64,000 bases of DNA from Alicyclobacillus mali (GTDB taxonomy: Bacteria > Bacillota > Bacilli > Alicyclobacillales > Alicyclobacillaceae), in assembly GCF_017329565.1 (NCBI RefSeq), contig NZ_JAFMTT010000001.1, one strand, 5' to 3'. The position numbers and the translations under genes are program-made. A model generated the notes under the pieces. That model made no database searches. It worked only from the letters and a program-made list of their open reading frames with translations, and was not told the DNA's origin. This document shows, piece by piece, positions 24,872 to 33,582 of this stretch; the first letter of the stretch is position 1, and the number at the start of each line of letters is the position of its first letter.

Positions 24872-25075
24872 ATGGCCAAGACGAAAATGAAGACGCACAG
24901 CGGTCTGAAGAAGCGGGTCAAGCGCACGGGTACCGGCCTTCTGAAGCGCTCCAAAGCGTTTGGCTACCACAAGGCGGAGCACAAGTCGCCTGCGCGCAAG
25001 CGCCGCCTGCGCGGAACAACGCTTGTGTCGGGCAGCGACATGAAGCGGATCAAGCAACTCGTCTCGTACAAGTGA
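24872..25075 (+). CDS. rpmI: Ribosomal protein bL35
   Basis: A 67-residue basic protein of the large ribosomal subunit. The sequence MAKTKMKTHSGLKKR and the later RKRRLRGT match bL35 along the whole length. A GGAGGATA site precedes the ATG. It sits second in the infC-rpmI-rplT operon. Confidence 0.97.
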   Translation: MAKTKMKTHSGLKKRVKRTGTGLLKRSKAFGYHKAEHKSPARKRRLRGTTLVSGSDMKRIKQLVSYK

Positions 25076-25152
25076 TGCAGTGGTTTTTCGCGCCGCCGGG
25101 CTGAGTGGTGCGAGGCCAATGACTGGAACACCATTCGAGGAGGCTGTTGGAG

Positions 25153-25518
25153 ATGGCTCGCGTCAAGGGTGGCGTGGTGACACGCCGTCGTCATAAAAAG
25201 ATCTTGAAGTTGGCAAGGGGCTACTTCGGCTCGAAGCACACGCTGTATCGCACGGCGAAGCAGCAGGTCATGAAGTCGCTGATGTACGCGTATCGGGATC
25301 GCAAGCAGCGCAAACGCGACTTTCGCCGGTTGTGGATTCAGCGCATCAACGCTGCGGTTCGGCCTCACGGCCTGTCTTACAGCCGCTTCATGCATGGTTT
25401 GAAGCTGGCGGGCGTCGAAGTGAACCGCAAGATGCTCGCGGACCTCGCCGTGACAGACAAGGAGGCGTTCTCGCAACTCGTCACCGTTGCTCGCGAACGC
25501 CTGAACGCCAACGCGTGA
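25153..25518 (+). CDS. rplT: Ribosomal protein bL20
   Basis: A 121-residue 50S protein needed for early assembly of the large subunit and, in related bacteria, the repressor of its own operon through the leader. The conserved start MARVKGGVVTRRRHKK, then GYFGSKHTLYRTAKQQ and RDFRRLWIQRINAA, are present. The ATG at 25153 follows AGGAGG by 9 bases; a TTG two codons earlier is less likely. A strong terminator closes the operon 9 bases after the stop. Confidence 0.97.
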   Translation: MARVKGGVVTRRRHKKILKLARGYFGSKHTLYRTAKQQVMKSLMYAYRDRKQRKRDFRRLWIQRINAAVRPHGLSYSRFMHGLKLAGVEVNRKMLADLAVTDKEAFSQLVTVARERLNANA

Positions 25519-25526
25519 CAAGCACA

Positions 25527-25551
25527 CCCGGTCGCATGACCGGGCTTTTTT
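25527..25551 (+). terminator. Terminator of the infC operon
   Basis: CCCGGTC and GACCGGG pair with loop GCAT and are followed by C and TTTTTT. Confidence 0.92.
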
Positions 25552-25576
25552 GTCGATCTCGTCCTCGGAGGTTGTC

Positions 25577-26365
25577 ATGGTGTACATCGAATCTGCCCAC
25601 AATGACCGCGTCCGGGCATGGGCGCGGCTCAAGACGCGTCGAGGCCGTGATCGGATGAGCCTGTTCCTCGTGGAGGGCGAGCGCTTGGTGGGCGAATTGC
25701 TGAACAGCGAGCTTCGCCTCGAGGCGCTCCTTTGGAACGTCGCATCGGACGAGCCTCCCGCAGAACTGTGGCAGCATCCGAAAGCGGATGGTCATCGCTT
25801 TGAACTGTCACCCGAGGCGTTTGCGGCCGTGGCCGACACGGAGACACCCCAGGGCCTGATGGCGGTCGCAGGTATTCCGCAGGAGGTGGCGCAGTACGGC
25901 CATCGCATCCTCGTGCTGGATGCTGTTCAGGATCCGGGGAATGTGGGCACGCTTGTGCGAAGCGCCGAGGCTTTTGGTTTCAGTGAAATCGTGTTTGGCA
26001 CAGGCACGGCGGATCCGTATGCCCCGAAGGTCGTTCGAGCGTCCATGGGCGGGCTGTTTCGCATCCGCGCCATTTCGGGAGATGCGGTGGACTATCTCAG
26101 CGCCTGGCGGGATCGTCATCCTGAAGGGCTCGTGGTGTCGACGGCGGCAGATGCGCGGGAGCGCTGTGATGAGGCGCCCATGGCCGGTGACGTTGCCGTC
26201 ATCATCGGCAATGAAGCGCGCGGCGTGAGCGACGGTGTCCGCCATTTGGCGCAGCGGTGCGTCTCCATCCCGATGGCTGGTAGGGCCGAAAGCTTGAACG
26301 CCGCGATGGCTGGGACCATCCTTCTGTACGAGGCCTATCGGCAAGCTTCCAACCGCGCGATCTGA
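25577..26365 (+). CDS. SpoU/TrmH-family RNA 2'-O-methyltransferase (YsgA-like)
   Basis: A 262-residue knotted SPOUT methyltransferase with an N-terminal substrate-binding domain. The SpoU motifs are motif 1 VQDPGNVGTLVRSAEAFG, motif 2 VIIGNEARGVSD and motif 3 IPMAGRAESLNAAMAG. Relatives methylate 23S rRNA or tRNA riboses. In B. subtilis ysgA follows the infC/rplT region, so YsgA orthology is probable. The start is ATG 25577, 6 bases after CGGAGG. Confidence 0.88.
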   Translation: MVYIESAHNDRVRAWARLKTRRGRDRMSLFLVEGERLVGELLNSELRLEALLWNVASDEPPAELWQHPKADGHRFELSPEAFAAVADTETPQGLMAVAGIPQEVAQYGHRILVLDAVQDPGNVGTLVRSAEAFGFSEIVFGTGTADPYAPKVVRASMGGLFRIRAISGDAVDYLSAWRDRHPEGLVVSTAADARERCDEAPMAGDVAVIIGNEARGVSDGVRHLAQRCVSIPMAGRAESLNAAMAGTILLYEAYRQASNRAI

Positions 26366-26379
26366 GGAGGGCTGTCGCG

Positions 26380-26976
26380 TTGCTGCACATCTGGTCAAGT
26401 TTGTGGGCGGCACCGCTTCTCGCAATGGTGATCGCTCAAGGGCTGAAGCCGATATTCGTCATGATCCAGCTCAAGTCTTGGGACTGGCGCCAGATCAAGA
26501 ACTCCGGTGGCATGCCGAGCTCGCACACGGCTGCGGTGGTGGCGTTGGCCGTGCAGCTGTGGCTGCATCTGGGTGGCTCTGATCCGGTCGTCGCCATCGG
26601 TCTGTTCCTCGCTGCCGTGGTGATGTACGACGCAGCGGGTGTCCGCTGGCAGACGGGGCGACAGGCCGCGGTTCTGAACCGGCTGTTGCACGATCTCCGC
26701 GGTCAGCACCTGTTGATGCAGCCCGGTGAACATGCCGCGTCTTCCGAAAGGACGGATCGATTGCAGGGAGATACGCAGTCCGCGCCGGTGTTGGCCGGGC
26801 GCTCGGTCACCTCACACGAGGGCGGAACGCGCTCTGTGGAGCCGCTTCGGGTTGCCAAAGGGCCGTGGTGGCTGGTCGATTGGCCGGTGCTGAACGAGCA
26901 GGTGGGCCACAAGCCGAACGAGATCGCGGGTGGTGCCATTGTCGGGATGCTGGTGGCGTTCGCGCTGAATCACTGA
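26380..26976 (+). CDS. Divergent PAP2-family membrane protein (YuiD-like) with an insertion
   Basis: A 198-residue membrane protein with the DUF212/YuiD signature SGGMPSSHTAAVVALA, which resembles the phosphatase motif of acid phosphatases, and a C-terminal HKPNEIAGGAIVGMLVAF. Family members are usually about 150-160 residues. Here about 45 polar residues (roughly 112-160) are inserted between the third and last helix and look disordered. The TTG start has GAGGAGGG 8 bases upstream. The function in the family is not established. Confidence 0.82.
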   Translation: MLHIWSSLWAAPLLAMVIAQGLKPIFVMIQLKSWDWRQIKNSGGMPSSHTAAVVALAVQLWLHLGGSDPVVAIGLFLAAVVMYDAAGVRWQTGRQAAVLNRLLHDLRGQHLLMQPGEHAASSERTDRLQGDTQSAPVLAGRSVTSHEGGTRSVEPLRVAKGPWWLVDWPVLNEQVGHKPNEIAGGAIVGMLVAFALNH

Positions 26977-27082
26977 TACGCTCGCGTGCTTCCCGAAATT
27001 TCCCGTTTGTCCAAACGTCTGAAACCAAGTGGTGGCGCATATAGATGCTCTCGAATCGTGCTGAAGGAGGGATGGGCCGACG

Positions 27083-27289
27083 GTGGAAGGAACTTCACAC
27101 GAGTGGCGCCCGTATGAGAATTCTCGAAGTCCGTTTGATCCATGTCCCGCTCGGGTGAAATGGTACGACGTTCCACCCGAAGTGACACATCCGGTTCAGA
27201 AGAGCGCGCGCCGGCAGTTTGCACCGCAGGAAGCACTTCGGAAGGGCACGCTGTGGCCGGAATACGACAGTCCATATCCACCGGCGTGA
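27083..27289 (+). CDS. cotJA: Spore coat protein CotJA
   Basis: A 68-residue spore coat component. The family pattern is clear: FDPCPARVKWYDVPPEV, then FAPQEALRKGTLWPEYDSPY at the end. It is made in the mother cell and assembled with CotJC. GTG at 27083 has AAGGAGGGAT 9 bases upstream. It is the first gene of cotJABC. A CATATAGAT element near 27038 resembles a sigma-E -10 box, but this is only a weak match. Confidence 0.9.
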   Translation: MEGTSHEWRPYENSRSPFDPCPARVKWYDVPPEVTHPVQKSARRQFAPQEALRKGTLWPEYDSPYPPA

Positions 27290-27304
27290 GGAGGACGTGA
27301 TGGC

Positions 27305-27580
27305 GTGAGCGAGACCACAGAGTCTCTTCCCAAGGCTTACTATCAGTATCTTCAGGAGCTTCAGGCAATCGACTTCGTGCTGGTCGACTTGACACTGTAT
27401 CTGGACACGCACCCGGACGACGAGCAGGCGCTCGCCCAATTCAAGCAGTTTCAGAAGCGGAAGCACAACCTCATGACCCAGTTCGAGTCCGCGTTCGGTC
27501 CTCTGCATCAGTACGGCTTGAGCCCTGCTACGGGGTCGTCTTGGGCTTGGTCTGAGACGCCTTGGCCGTGGCAGGTCTAG
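27305..27580 (+). CDS. cotJB: Spore coat protein CotJB
   Basis: A 91-residue protein matching CotJB, with YYQYLQELQAIDFVLVDLTL and LYLDTHPDDEQAL. It belongs to the spore coat cotJABC operon. GTG at 27305 follows GAGGAGG. The C-terminus is extended and Trp-rich (SSWAWSETPWPWQV). Confidence 0.9.
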   Translation: MSETTESLPKAYYQYLQELQAIDFVLVDLTLYLDTHPDDEQALAQFKQFQKRKHNLMTQFESAFGPLHQYGLSPATGSSWAWSETPWPWQV

Positions 27581-27603
27581 CTTGAAGTAGGGGGTAGGCG
27601 GCC

Positions 27604-28173
27604 ATCTGGATCTATGAGAAAAAGCTTCAATATCCTGTGCGAGTGAGTAAGTGCGACCCCAGGCTTGCCAAGATGCTCATCGAGCAGTACGGAGGAGCCG
27701 ACGGGGAGCTGTCCGCCGCACTCAGGTATCTGAACCAGCGGTACTCGATCCCAGACAAGGTGATTGGCCTGTTGACGGACATCGGCACTGAGGAATTTGC
27801 GCATCTCGAAATGATAGCGACGATGGTTTACAAGTTGACGAAGGATGCGACGCCGGAACAACTTCGCGACGCGGGGCTTGGCGATCACTACGTGAATCAC
27901 GGCTACTCGCTGTTCTACCATGACGCGGCAGGAAATCCCTGGACGGCGGCGTACATTGCGTCGAAAGGCGATCCCATCGCCGATCTCTACGAGGATATTG
28001 CGGCAGAGGAAAAGGCGCGAGCCACTTATCAATGGATCATCGACAATACGGACGATCCGGACATCAGGGACAGCCTTCGGTTTTTGCGCGAGCGGGAGGT
28101 GATTCACTCGCTTCGTTTTCGCGAGGCGGTTGAGATTCTCAAGGACTACCAGGGAAGCAAAAAGGTTTTCTGA
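27604..28173 (+). CDS. cotJC: Spore coat protein CotJC (Mn catalase-like), apparent ATC start
   Basis: A 189-residue protein similar to dimanganese catalases, forming part of the inner spore coat. Metal-ligand segments GTEEFAHLEMIA and AAEEKARATYQW are present. The conserved N-terminus WIYEKKLQYPVRV is encoded intact, but the codon where Met is expected is ATC (27604), and a TAG lies three codons upstream. Starting at ATC gives 189 residues, the B. subtilis CotJC length. A GTG at 27637 would lose 11 conserved residues. AGGGGG lies about 9 bases before the ATC. Confidence 0.9.
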   Translation: MWIYEKKLQYPVRVSKCDPRLAKMLIEQYGGADGELSAALRYLNQRYSIPDKVIGLLTDIGTEEFAHLEMIATMVYKLTKDATPEQLRDAGLGDHYVNHGYSLFYHDAAGNPWTAAYIASKGDPIADLYEDIAAEEKARATYQWIIDNTDDPDIRDSLRFLREREVIHSLRFREAVEILKDYQGSKKVF

Positions 28174-28226
28174 AGCGCAGCTTGACCCGATGCCACGACG
28201 CTCATGCGATTGTCCCCTTCTCCTCG

Positions 28227-28260
28227 GCCCTCGGCCCTTGGCTGGGGGCGCTTTGTTGTT
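28227..28260 (+). terminator. Terminator of cotJABC
   Basis: GCCCTCGGC and GCTGGGGGC pair along 9 positions, with two G-U pairs, and are followed by GCTTTGTTGTTTC. Confidence 0.6.
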
Positions 28261-28263
28261 TCA

Positions 28264-28293
28264 TTGACGTTTCTCTCCGAATTTCGGGATAAT
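28264..28293 (+). promoter_or_regulatory. Promoter of the permease-iminopeptidase operon
   Basis: TTGACG and GATAAT are separated by 18 bases, about 35 bases before the permease start. Confidence 0.65.
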
Positions 28294-28327
28294 AGCCTCG
28301 CTGACGTTATGGAGAGGAGCGTGGCAC

Positions 28328-29695
28328 ATGGATGTATCAGTGCATCGGGACCCGTCGTCTCACGGGTATCGCCAGGAATTGAAGCGCACCTTGCGATTGC
28401 GAGACCTCATTGTGTACGGCATGATATTCATGGTCCCCATCGCGCCCATGGCCATTTACGGCTACGTGGCGCAACAGAGCTTCGGCATGGTTCCCCTCGT
28501 GTATATCATCGGCATTGTGGCCATGGTCTTCACGGCGCTAAGCTATAAGCAGATGAGCGCCAAATTTCCCATCGCGGGCTCCGTGTACGCCTATGTCCAG
28601 CGTGGTCTGAACCCGCACGTCGGGTTTGTCGCCGGATGGATGATCCTCGCGGACTATCTACTCGCACCATCCCTGCTCTACGCGTTCTCGGCGGGTTGGC
28701 TTCACGGGCTCGTACCGAGCGTCCCCACCTTCGTATGGCTTCTGTTCTTCGTCCTTTTCAACACTGTCGTCAACGTCCTGGGCATCACGCTGCAGGCGAG
28801 GACGAATTTCGTACTGCTCGCAATTGAACTCGTATGTCTGCTCATCTTTTTCATAGCTTCTGTGCGGTTTATCTTCGCGACCGGACACGGAGCGGCACAC
28901 CTATCGCTCCAGCCGTTCTACCAATCGAATCACTTCAACCTCAAATTTGTCGAAAATGCCGCCTCCATCGCCGTGTTAAGCTTTCTCGGGTTTGACGCCA
29001 TCAGCACCCTGGCCGAGGAGACGGAACAGCCGGAGAAGACGGTCGGGAACGCCACTATCGCGTCGCTTGTCATCATCGGCCTCCTGTTCGTCCTGCAGAC
29101 GTACGTGGCGGCGCTCGTCCACCCCAACTACGCGGATCTGAATCCGAACATGGCATTCTTCCAAATCGCGAAAGAGGCGGGAGGCACGTTCCTCTACGTC
29201 GTCCTCCTGTTGGTGAACGCGGTGGCGTCAGGCATTGCAAATGCACTGGCCGCGCAGTCGGCGATCTCGCGGATTTTGTATTCGATGGGCCGCGACAATC
29301 TACTGCCATTCTCCAAGTTCTTTTCACACGTGAGCCCGAGATTCCAAACGCCTGTCAACGCGACGCTTCTGGTTGCTCTGGTTTCGCTCGTCGTCGCGGG
29401 TCTCGTTCCGCAGGAGACCATCACGACGCTGGTCAACTTCGGCGCTTTGACGGCTTTTTTGCTGTTGAACGCAACCGTGTTCGTGTACTTTTACATTCGC
29501 CAGCGGGCTTTTCGGCACGTGTTCAAGTATTTGTTCTTTCCTCTCTGCGGCTTCGCCGTGATCGGATACGTGTGGCTCGGATTTGACCGGACCACGTTCA
29601 TCTTCGGATTGAGCTGGATGGCGCTAGGGATCCTGATTGGAGCCGTGAAGTCGAAAGGGTATCGCGAAGTTCCGCCCGTTTTGAAGGACATGTGA
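28328..29695 (+). CDS. APC-family amino acid permease
   Basis: A 455-residue inner-membrane permease with 12 predicted helices. The N-terminal helix 1 motif region (LIVYGMIFMVPIAPMAIYGY), SYKQMSAKFPIAGSVYAYV in helix 2-3, and FLGFDAISTLAEETEQPEKT after helix 6 are typical of the amino acid-polyamine-organocation superfamily. The substrate is not visible. It is followed by a proline iminopeptidase 18 bases later, suggesting uptake linked to use of proline-containing peptides or amino acids. Confidence 0.88.
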   Translation: MDVSVHRDPSSHGYRQELKRTLRLRDLIVYGMIFMVPIAPMAIYGYVAQQSFGMVPLVYIIGIVAMVFTALSYKQMSAKFPIAGSVYAYVQRGLNPHVGFVAGWMILADYLLAPSLLYAFSAGWLHGLVPSVPTFVWLLFFVLFNTVVNVLGITLQARTNFVLLAIELVCLLIFFIASVRFIFATGHGAAHLSLQPFYQSNHFNLKFVENAASIAVLSFLGFDAISTLAEETEQPEKTVGNATIASLVIIGLLFVLQTYVAALVHPNYADLNPNMAFFQIAKEAGGTFLYVVLLLVNAVASGIANALAAQSAISRILYSMGRDNLLPFSKFFSHVSPRFQTPVNATLLVALVSLVVAGLVPQETITTLVNFGALTAFLLLNATVFVYFYIRQRAFRHVFKYLFFPLCGFAVIGYVWLGFDRTTFIFGLSWMALGILIGAVKSKGYREVPPVLKDM

Positions 29696-29713
29696 TGAAG
29701 CGGAGGAGAAATC

Positions 29714-30601
29714 ATGGAAGCGCAGACGCGGATCATCACGTTATCCACGGGGCACCACGTGTGGACGCGCAGAGTCGGGACGAGCCCCATTCGCATGCTT
29801 CTGTTACACGGTGGGCCCGGCGCGAGCCACGAATACTTCGAGGTGTTCGAACCACATCTCACCAAGGCCGGGATCGAGTTGTACTTCTACGACCAACTGG
29901 GCTCGTACTTTTCCGATCAGCCTGACGATCCGTCCCTGTGGACGCTCGACCGCTTCCGCGCTGAAGTGGAAGAAGTGCGGCGTGCGCTCGGTTTGGAGGA
30001 CTTCTACCTGTTGGGACAGTCTTGGGGTGGGATGCTGGCACTCGAATACGCGCTTGCCCATCCACATGTGCTCAAGGGGCTCATAGTTTCGAACATGACG
30101 GCGAGCATTCCTTCGTATGTCCGGCACATCCAGTGGTTGCGCCGACAACTCCCCAAGGAGATTCAGGAACAGCTGGAGGCACATGAGGAACAAGGAGACT
30201 ACGAATCCGAGGCTTACCAAGAGCTGCTTATCGAACATCTATACAAAAAGCACCTGTGCCGCCTGGACCCGTGGCCGGATGCCGTGGTGCGGACGTTCGC
30301 GCACATGAACCAGCAGGTGTACAACACCATGCAAGGACCGAATGAATTTGTGGTAACCGGCAACTTCAAGGACTGGGACCGCTGGGCCCATCTCGGACAG
30401 GTACGCGTGCCCACGCTCGTCATCGGCGCCCGCTACGACACGATGGACCCTGCCGACATCGAGGAGATGGCTCGTCGGGTCCCGCGTGCGCGTTCAGCCA
30501 TCTGCCCCGACGGCAGCCATATGTCGATGTGGGATGACAGCAATGCGTATTTCGGCGCCATCGTCGGCTTCGTGCAGGACGTAGAGGCCGGGCGCTTCTG
30601 A
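29714..30601 (+). CDS. pip: Proline iminopeptidase-type alpha/beta hydrolase
   Basis: A 295-residue cytoplasmic alpha/beta hydrolase of the S33 family that removes N-terminal proline or similar residues from peptides. The oxyanion loop HGGPGASHEYF, the nucleophile elbow GQSWGGMLALEYA (Ser) and late acidic and His residues (ARYDTMDPADI, CPDGSHMSMWDD) form the triad. The ribosome site is GGAGGAG. It lies in one operon with the APC permease. Confidence 0.88.
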   Translation: MEAQTRIITLSTGHHVWTRRVGTSPIRMLLLHGGPGASHEYFEVFEPHLTKAGIELYFYDQLGSYFSDQPDDPSLWTLDRFRAEVEEVRRALGLEDFYLLGQSWGGMLALEYALAHPHVLKGLIVSNMTASIPSYVRHIQWLRRQLPKEIQEQLEAHEEQGDYESEAYQELLIEHLYKKHLCRLDPWPDAVVRTFAHMNQQVYNTMQGPNEFVVTGNFKDWDRWAHLGQVRVPTLVIGARYDTMDPADIEEMARRVPRARSAICPDGSHMSMWDDSNAYFGAIVGFVQDVEAGRF

Positions 30602-30625
30602 AACGCCTTCTTGGGGGAGATGGAC

Positions 30626-31150
30626 ATGATGACCATTCGAGCCGCCGGCCCGGCGGACCTCGAAGCCATAGGGCGTGTGCACGTGGAGGCGTGGCGCCAC
30701 GCGTATCACGGCATCGTGCCGTCCTCGTTTCTTCACCGCATGGATCCAGCCGTGAGTGCTGAACGATTTCGAAGGCGCCTGTCAGATCCGAAGCAGGCTT
30801 TCTGGGTGGCGCTTGCGGGGGAGGAGATCGTCGGATTTGCGAGCGGTGGCCCGAATCGCCTGGCGGACTTCGAGGCGGATGCGGAGATATACACGCTGTA
30901 CGTATGTCCTTCATGGCAAGGGCGGGGCATCGGGCGGCGTCTCGTTTGCCAACTCGCCGAGGGGTTTGCGGAGCAAGGTTATCAATCGGTCGCCGTGGTC
31001 GCCTTTCGGGACAATCCATGGCGGAGATTTTATGAACGCCTCGGCGGGATGCTCGTCGGAGAAAAGACGTTCGAAGTCGATGGCGTGGCCCTGCCGGAAA
31101 TCGTGTATCGTTGGTCGGACGTCGAGGAGCTTCGCGAGCGGGCGAAATGA
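30626..31150 (+). CDS. GNAT-family N-acetyltransferase
   Basis: A 174-residue acetyl-CoA dependent acetyltransferase. The N-terminal segment IRAAGPADLEAIGRVHVEAW and the acetyl-CoA loop WQGRGIGRRLVCQLAEGF (R-x2-G-x-G) are clear. The acceptor cannot be told. ATG 30626 has GGGGGAG 8 bases upstream; it lies 25 bases behind the iminopeptidase and may be co-transcribed. Confidence 0.85.
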   Translation: MMTIRAAGPADLEAIGRVHVEAWRHAYHGIVPSSFLHRMDPAVSAERFRRRLSDPKQAFWVALAGEEIVGFASGGPNRLADFEADAEIYTLYVCPSWQGRGIGRRLVCQLAEGFAEQGYQSVAVVAFRDNPWRRFYERLGGMLVGEKTFEVDGVALPEIVYRWSDVEELRERAK

Positions 31151-31221
31151 GGCGCGCTGCATGGCGCGATCAACGGCTGCGGGCCGCGAGGGCCGGTCGG
31201 TAGATTGAGGGGGGAACTCGG

Positions 31222-32193
31222 ATGACTTGGCTGGCCACCTTCAGAGCTGCGCGATGGCGCCCATTGATCCTGGGGCTTATGGCTTCCCTGTTTTTTGCTG
31301 TGACGTTTGTGGCGAACGAGGCCATGAGCCGCACGGGCGGATCGTGGGCCTGGAATGCGCCGTTGCGATACTTTCTTACACTGCCAATTCTATTCACCTA
31401 CGTCGCTTGGAAGGGTAGGCTGGGCGCGCTCCTTCAGTCTTTGCGGCGCAATTTCTGGCGCTGGGTAGCCTTCGGAACGATCGGATTCGGCTTGTTTTAT
31501 GCTCCGCTTTGCCTCGCGAACGCGTACGGACCGGCGTGGCTCGTGGCGGGCGTCTGGCAAATCACCATCGTGTGTGGCGTATTGCTCACGCCTTGGCTGA
31601 GTGCGCGCGGGCCTGACGGGCGCCACGCCCCTATCCCCGTCCGGGAGCTCGTGACTTCGCTCGGCATTGTGGCTGGCGCCATGCTCATGGAGATGGCGGA
31701 TGCTTCCCAGATGTCCTGGCGACGCGCAGCGCTTTGTGCGGCCAGCATTCTGATGGCGGCCACAGCGTATCCTGCCGGCAACCGGATGGCCATGCGCGCC
31801 TACGCCGGGGAGTTCGACGCGCTGGAGCGGATGCTCGGCATGACCCTCGGAAGCCTGCCGTTTTGGATTGTCTGGTCTTCTGTGAGCGCCGCTGCGGTCG
31901 GATGGCCCACGCCGCGGCAGATCGTCGGTGCGCTGCTTGTCGCCGTGTGTTCGGGCGTGATCGCCACGGCGCTCTTCTTTCGGGCGACGGACATGGCGCG
32001 CGAGTCGCCGAGAGAATTGGCCGCGGTGGAGGCCACGCAGGCTGGCGAAGTGGTGTTCGCGCTGGTTCTCGAACTCGCTGTGCTCCCGAACGATCGCGTC
32101 GGACTGCTTGGCGGCATCGGCGTGGCGACGGTCGTCGTCGGCCTGGTGGTTCACGGGCTGGCCATGGCGGCACGGGAGGGAGGGGAGTCCTAG
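31222..32193 (+). CDS. DMT-superfamily multidrug-resistance-type exporter
   Basis: A 323-residue membrane protein with about 10 helices in the drug/metabolite transporter superfamily, closest in look to the EmrE-like multidrug resistance efflux group. FFAVTFVANEAMSRTGGSWAW in helix 1 and FGTIGFGLFYAPLCLANAYG after helix 3 carry the family residues. The exported compound is unknown. A GAGGGGGGAA-like site precedes the ATG. Confidence 0.8.
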   Translation: MTWLATFRAARWRPLILGLMASLFFAVTFVANEAMSRTGGSWAWNAPLRYFLTLPILFTYVAWKGRLGALLQSLRRNFWRWVAFGTIGFGLFYAPLCLANAYGPAWLVAGVWQITIVCGVLLTPWLSARGPDGRHAPIPVRELVTSLGIVAGAMLMEMADASQMSWRRAALCAASILMAATAYPAGNRMAMRAYAGEFDALERMLGMTLGSLPFWIVWSSVSAAAVGWPTPRQIVGALLVAVCSGVIATALFFRATDMARESPRELAAVEATQAGEVVFALVLELAVLPNDRVGLLGGIGVATVVVGLVVHGLAMAAREGGES

Positions 32194-32291
32194 CGCCGGC
32201 CCGCGCGTATGCCGAACGCTGCAATTGATTCGACAATCGGCTATGATGGGGAGACGGGTCCGAGCCCGCGACCGATGACGAGGAGCGGGAG

Positions 32292-33077
32292 GTGCATCCA
32301 GACGTGCATTCTGACATTCAACAGATGCTCCTGGCCGAGGGCTTGCTTTCCGAACGTGAACTTTGGCTTGCGGACTGGCTGCTCCCTGAGCGGCTGCTTC
32401 GGCTGCGCGAAGTCCTCATGCGGCGAACCTCGTATATCGCCGTCGCGATGGAAGCGGTGGACGACGGTCATAACCAGGCCGCCATTCTGCGGAGCGCCGA
32501 GGCGTTTGGCGTGCAACATGTGGCCGTGATCGAGGGACAGCAGCCGTTTCATCCGTCGAAGGGCGTGACGCAGGGCTCGCACAAGTGGCTGACCCTCCAT
32601 CGCATGCCGGACATCGGCCGCGCAATTGACGCGCTACATGCGCGCGGATTTCAAGTGTATGCGACGGACCTTGGCGACGGTGCGAAGCCTATTGACGCGG
32701 TCGATCTCGCCCGCCCGACCGCCATCCTGTTTGGCAACGAGAAGGAAGGTGTGTCGCCGGAGGCTCGGAGGCGAGCCGACGGACAATTTTACATCCCGAT
32801 GGAAGGATTTGTTCAAAGTTTCAACGTGTCGGTGGCTGCGGCCATCGCGCTGTACGAACTGACGCGGAGGGCTCGGGAAATCGCCGGCGACCGCTACGCG
32901 CTCGGCGCGGACGAGCGGCACAGGCTGTACGTGACTTGGTGCCTTCGTTCTCTTCACGGAGCCACCCGCGAAGAGGCGCGCCGCAGGCTGGCGTCGAGCG
33001 GATTCGCGCTCGAAGAGGAGCTTGTCGACGAGGACACCACGGAGGTCGGCGAAAGCGAATCGAAAGGGCGCATCTGA
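32292..33077 (+). CDS. trmH: tRNA 2'-O-methyltransferase TrmH-like (SpoU family)
   Basis: A 261-residue knotted SPOUT enzyme resembling TrmH, which methylates G18 in the tRNA D-loop. The TrmH-type motifs are HNQAAILRSAEAFGVQHV, ILFGNEKEGVSPEA and IPMEGFVQSFNVSVAAAIA, the last being the TrmH form of motif 3. The C-terminal extension of about 60 residues is also characteristic. The start is GTG 32292; GTG 32304, with GGGAGGTG upstream, is an alternative. It ends at a terminator shared with the convergent zinc-ribbon gene. Confidence 0.85.
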   Translation: MHPDVHSDIQQMLLAEGLLSERELWLADWLLPERLLRLREVLMRRTSYIAVAMEAVDDGHNQAAILRSAEAFGVQHVAVIEGQQPFHPSKGVTQGSHKWLTLHRMPDIGRAIDALHARGFQVYATDLGDGAKPIDAVDLARPTAILFGNEKEGVSPEARRRADGQFYIPMEGFVQSFNVSVAAAIALYELTRRAREIAGDRYALGADERHRLYVTWCLRSLHGATREEARRRLASSGFALEEELVDEDTTEVGESESKGRI

Positions 33078-33079
33078 AC

Positions 33080-33110
33080 CCGGGCCGGGAATGGCCCGGG
33101 CGCTTTCTTG
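33080..33110. terminator. Bidirectional terminator
   Basis: CCCGGGCC and GGCCCGGG pair with a short loop and are followed by CGCTTTCTTG on the plus strand. Confidence 0.75.
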
Positions 33111-33113
33111 CGG

Positions 33114-33407
33114 TCAGAAGCCGTGGCGCGGATCGTTGATAAAGTCAATGGATCCGCACTCGGGACACACGAAGACGTGCACAGCGACGTTGCGCTCCAT
33201 AGCGGTGTTGAGAAATTCTTCGTCGCGCTCGCCGAGGAACAGGTCGGTCAAGAGACCGGCGCCGCGGCTCAGGCCGCCCGTGCGCAGCGCGTGCGCTCCG
33301 TGGTACTGCATGGGAACCTGGCAGCGAACGCAGAGATGGTCGTGGTGATATTGGCCGTCTTGGCCAAGCCCTTCCGCTGCCCTGCGCAGCATATCAAAGA
33401 AACCCAT
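33114..33407 (-). CDS. Small zinc-ribbon protein
   Basis: A 97-residue protein with two Cys pairs, CVRC (about residue 26) and CPEC (about 84), which likely bind one zinc ion. His residues cluster at HHDHLC and YHGAHALR. A helical segment separates the pairs. No named family. GGGAGGGAA lies 6 bases upstream of the ATG at 33407; the frame continues further but has no ribosome site. Confidence 0.7.
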   Translation of the reverse strand: MGFFDMLRRAAEGLGQDGQYHHDHLCVRCQVPMQYHGAHALRTGGLSRGAGLLTDLFLGERDEEFLNTAMERNVAVHVFVCPECGSIDFINDPRHGF

Positions 33408-33582
33408 GGTATATTCCCTCCCGGCGCCAGGTCTAGTCGGCGCTCGTTTCGATCTTCGCGACGCGAGGACATAATTCCTGTCAAACTGCGCAAGTTGATC
33501 GGAGCAGGCGGCGTCGCGTGCGAGAAACCGGGTGATGCCGCACGAGAAGCGCATTTCCCGTGGGAGAGGAAGAGGGCCCTTC

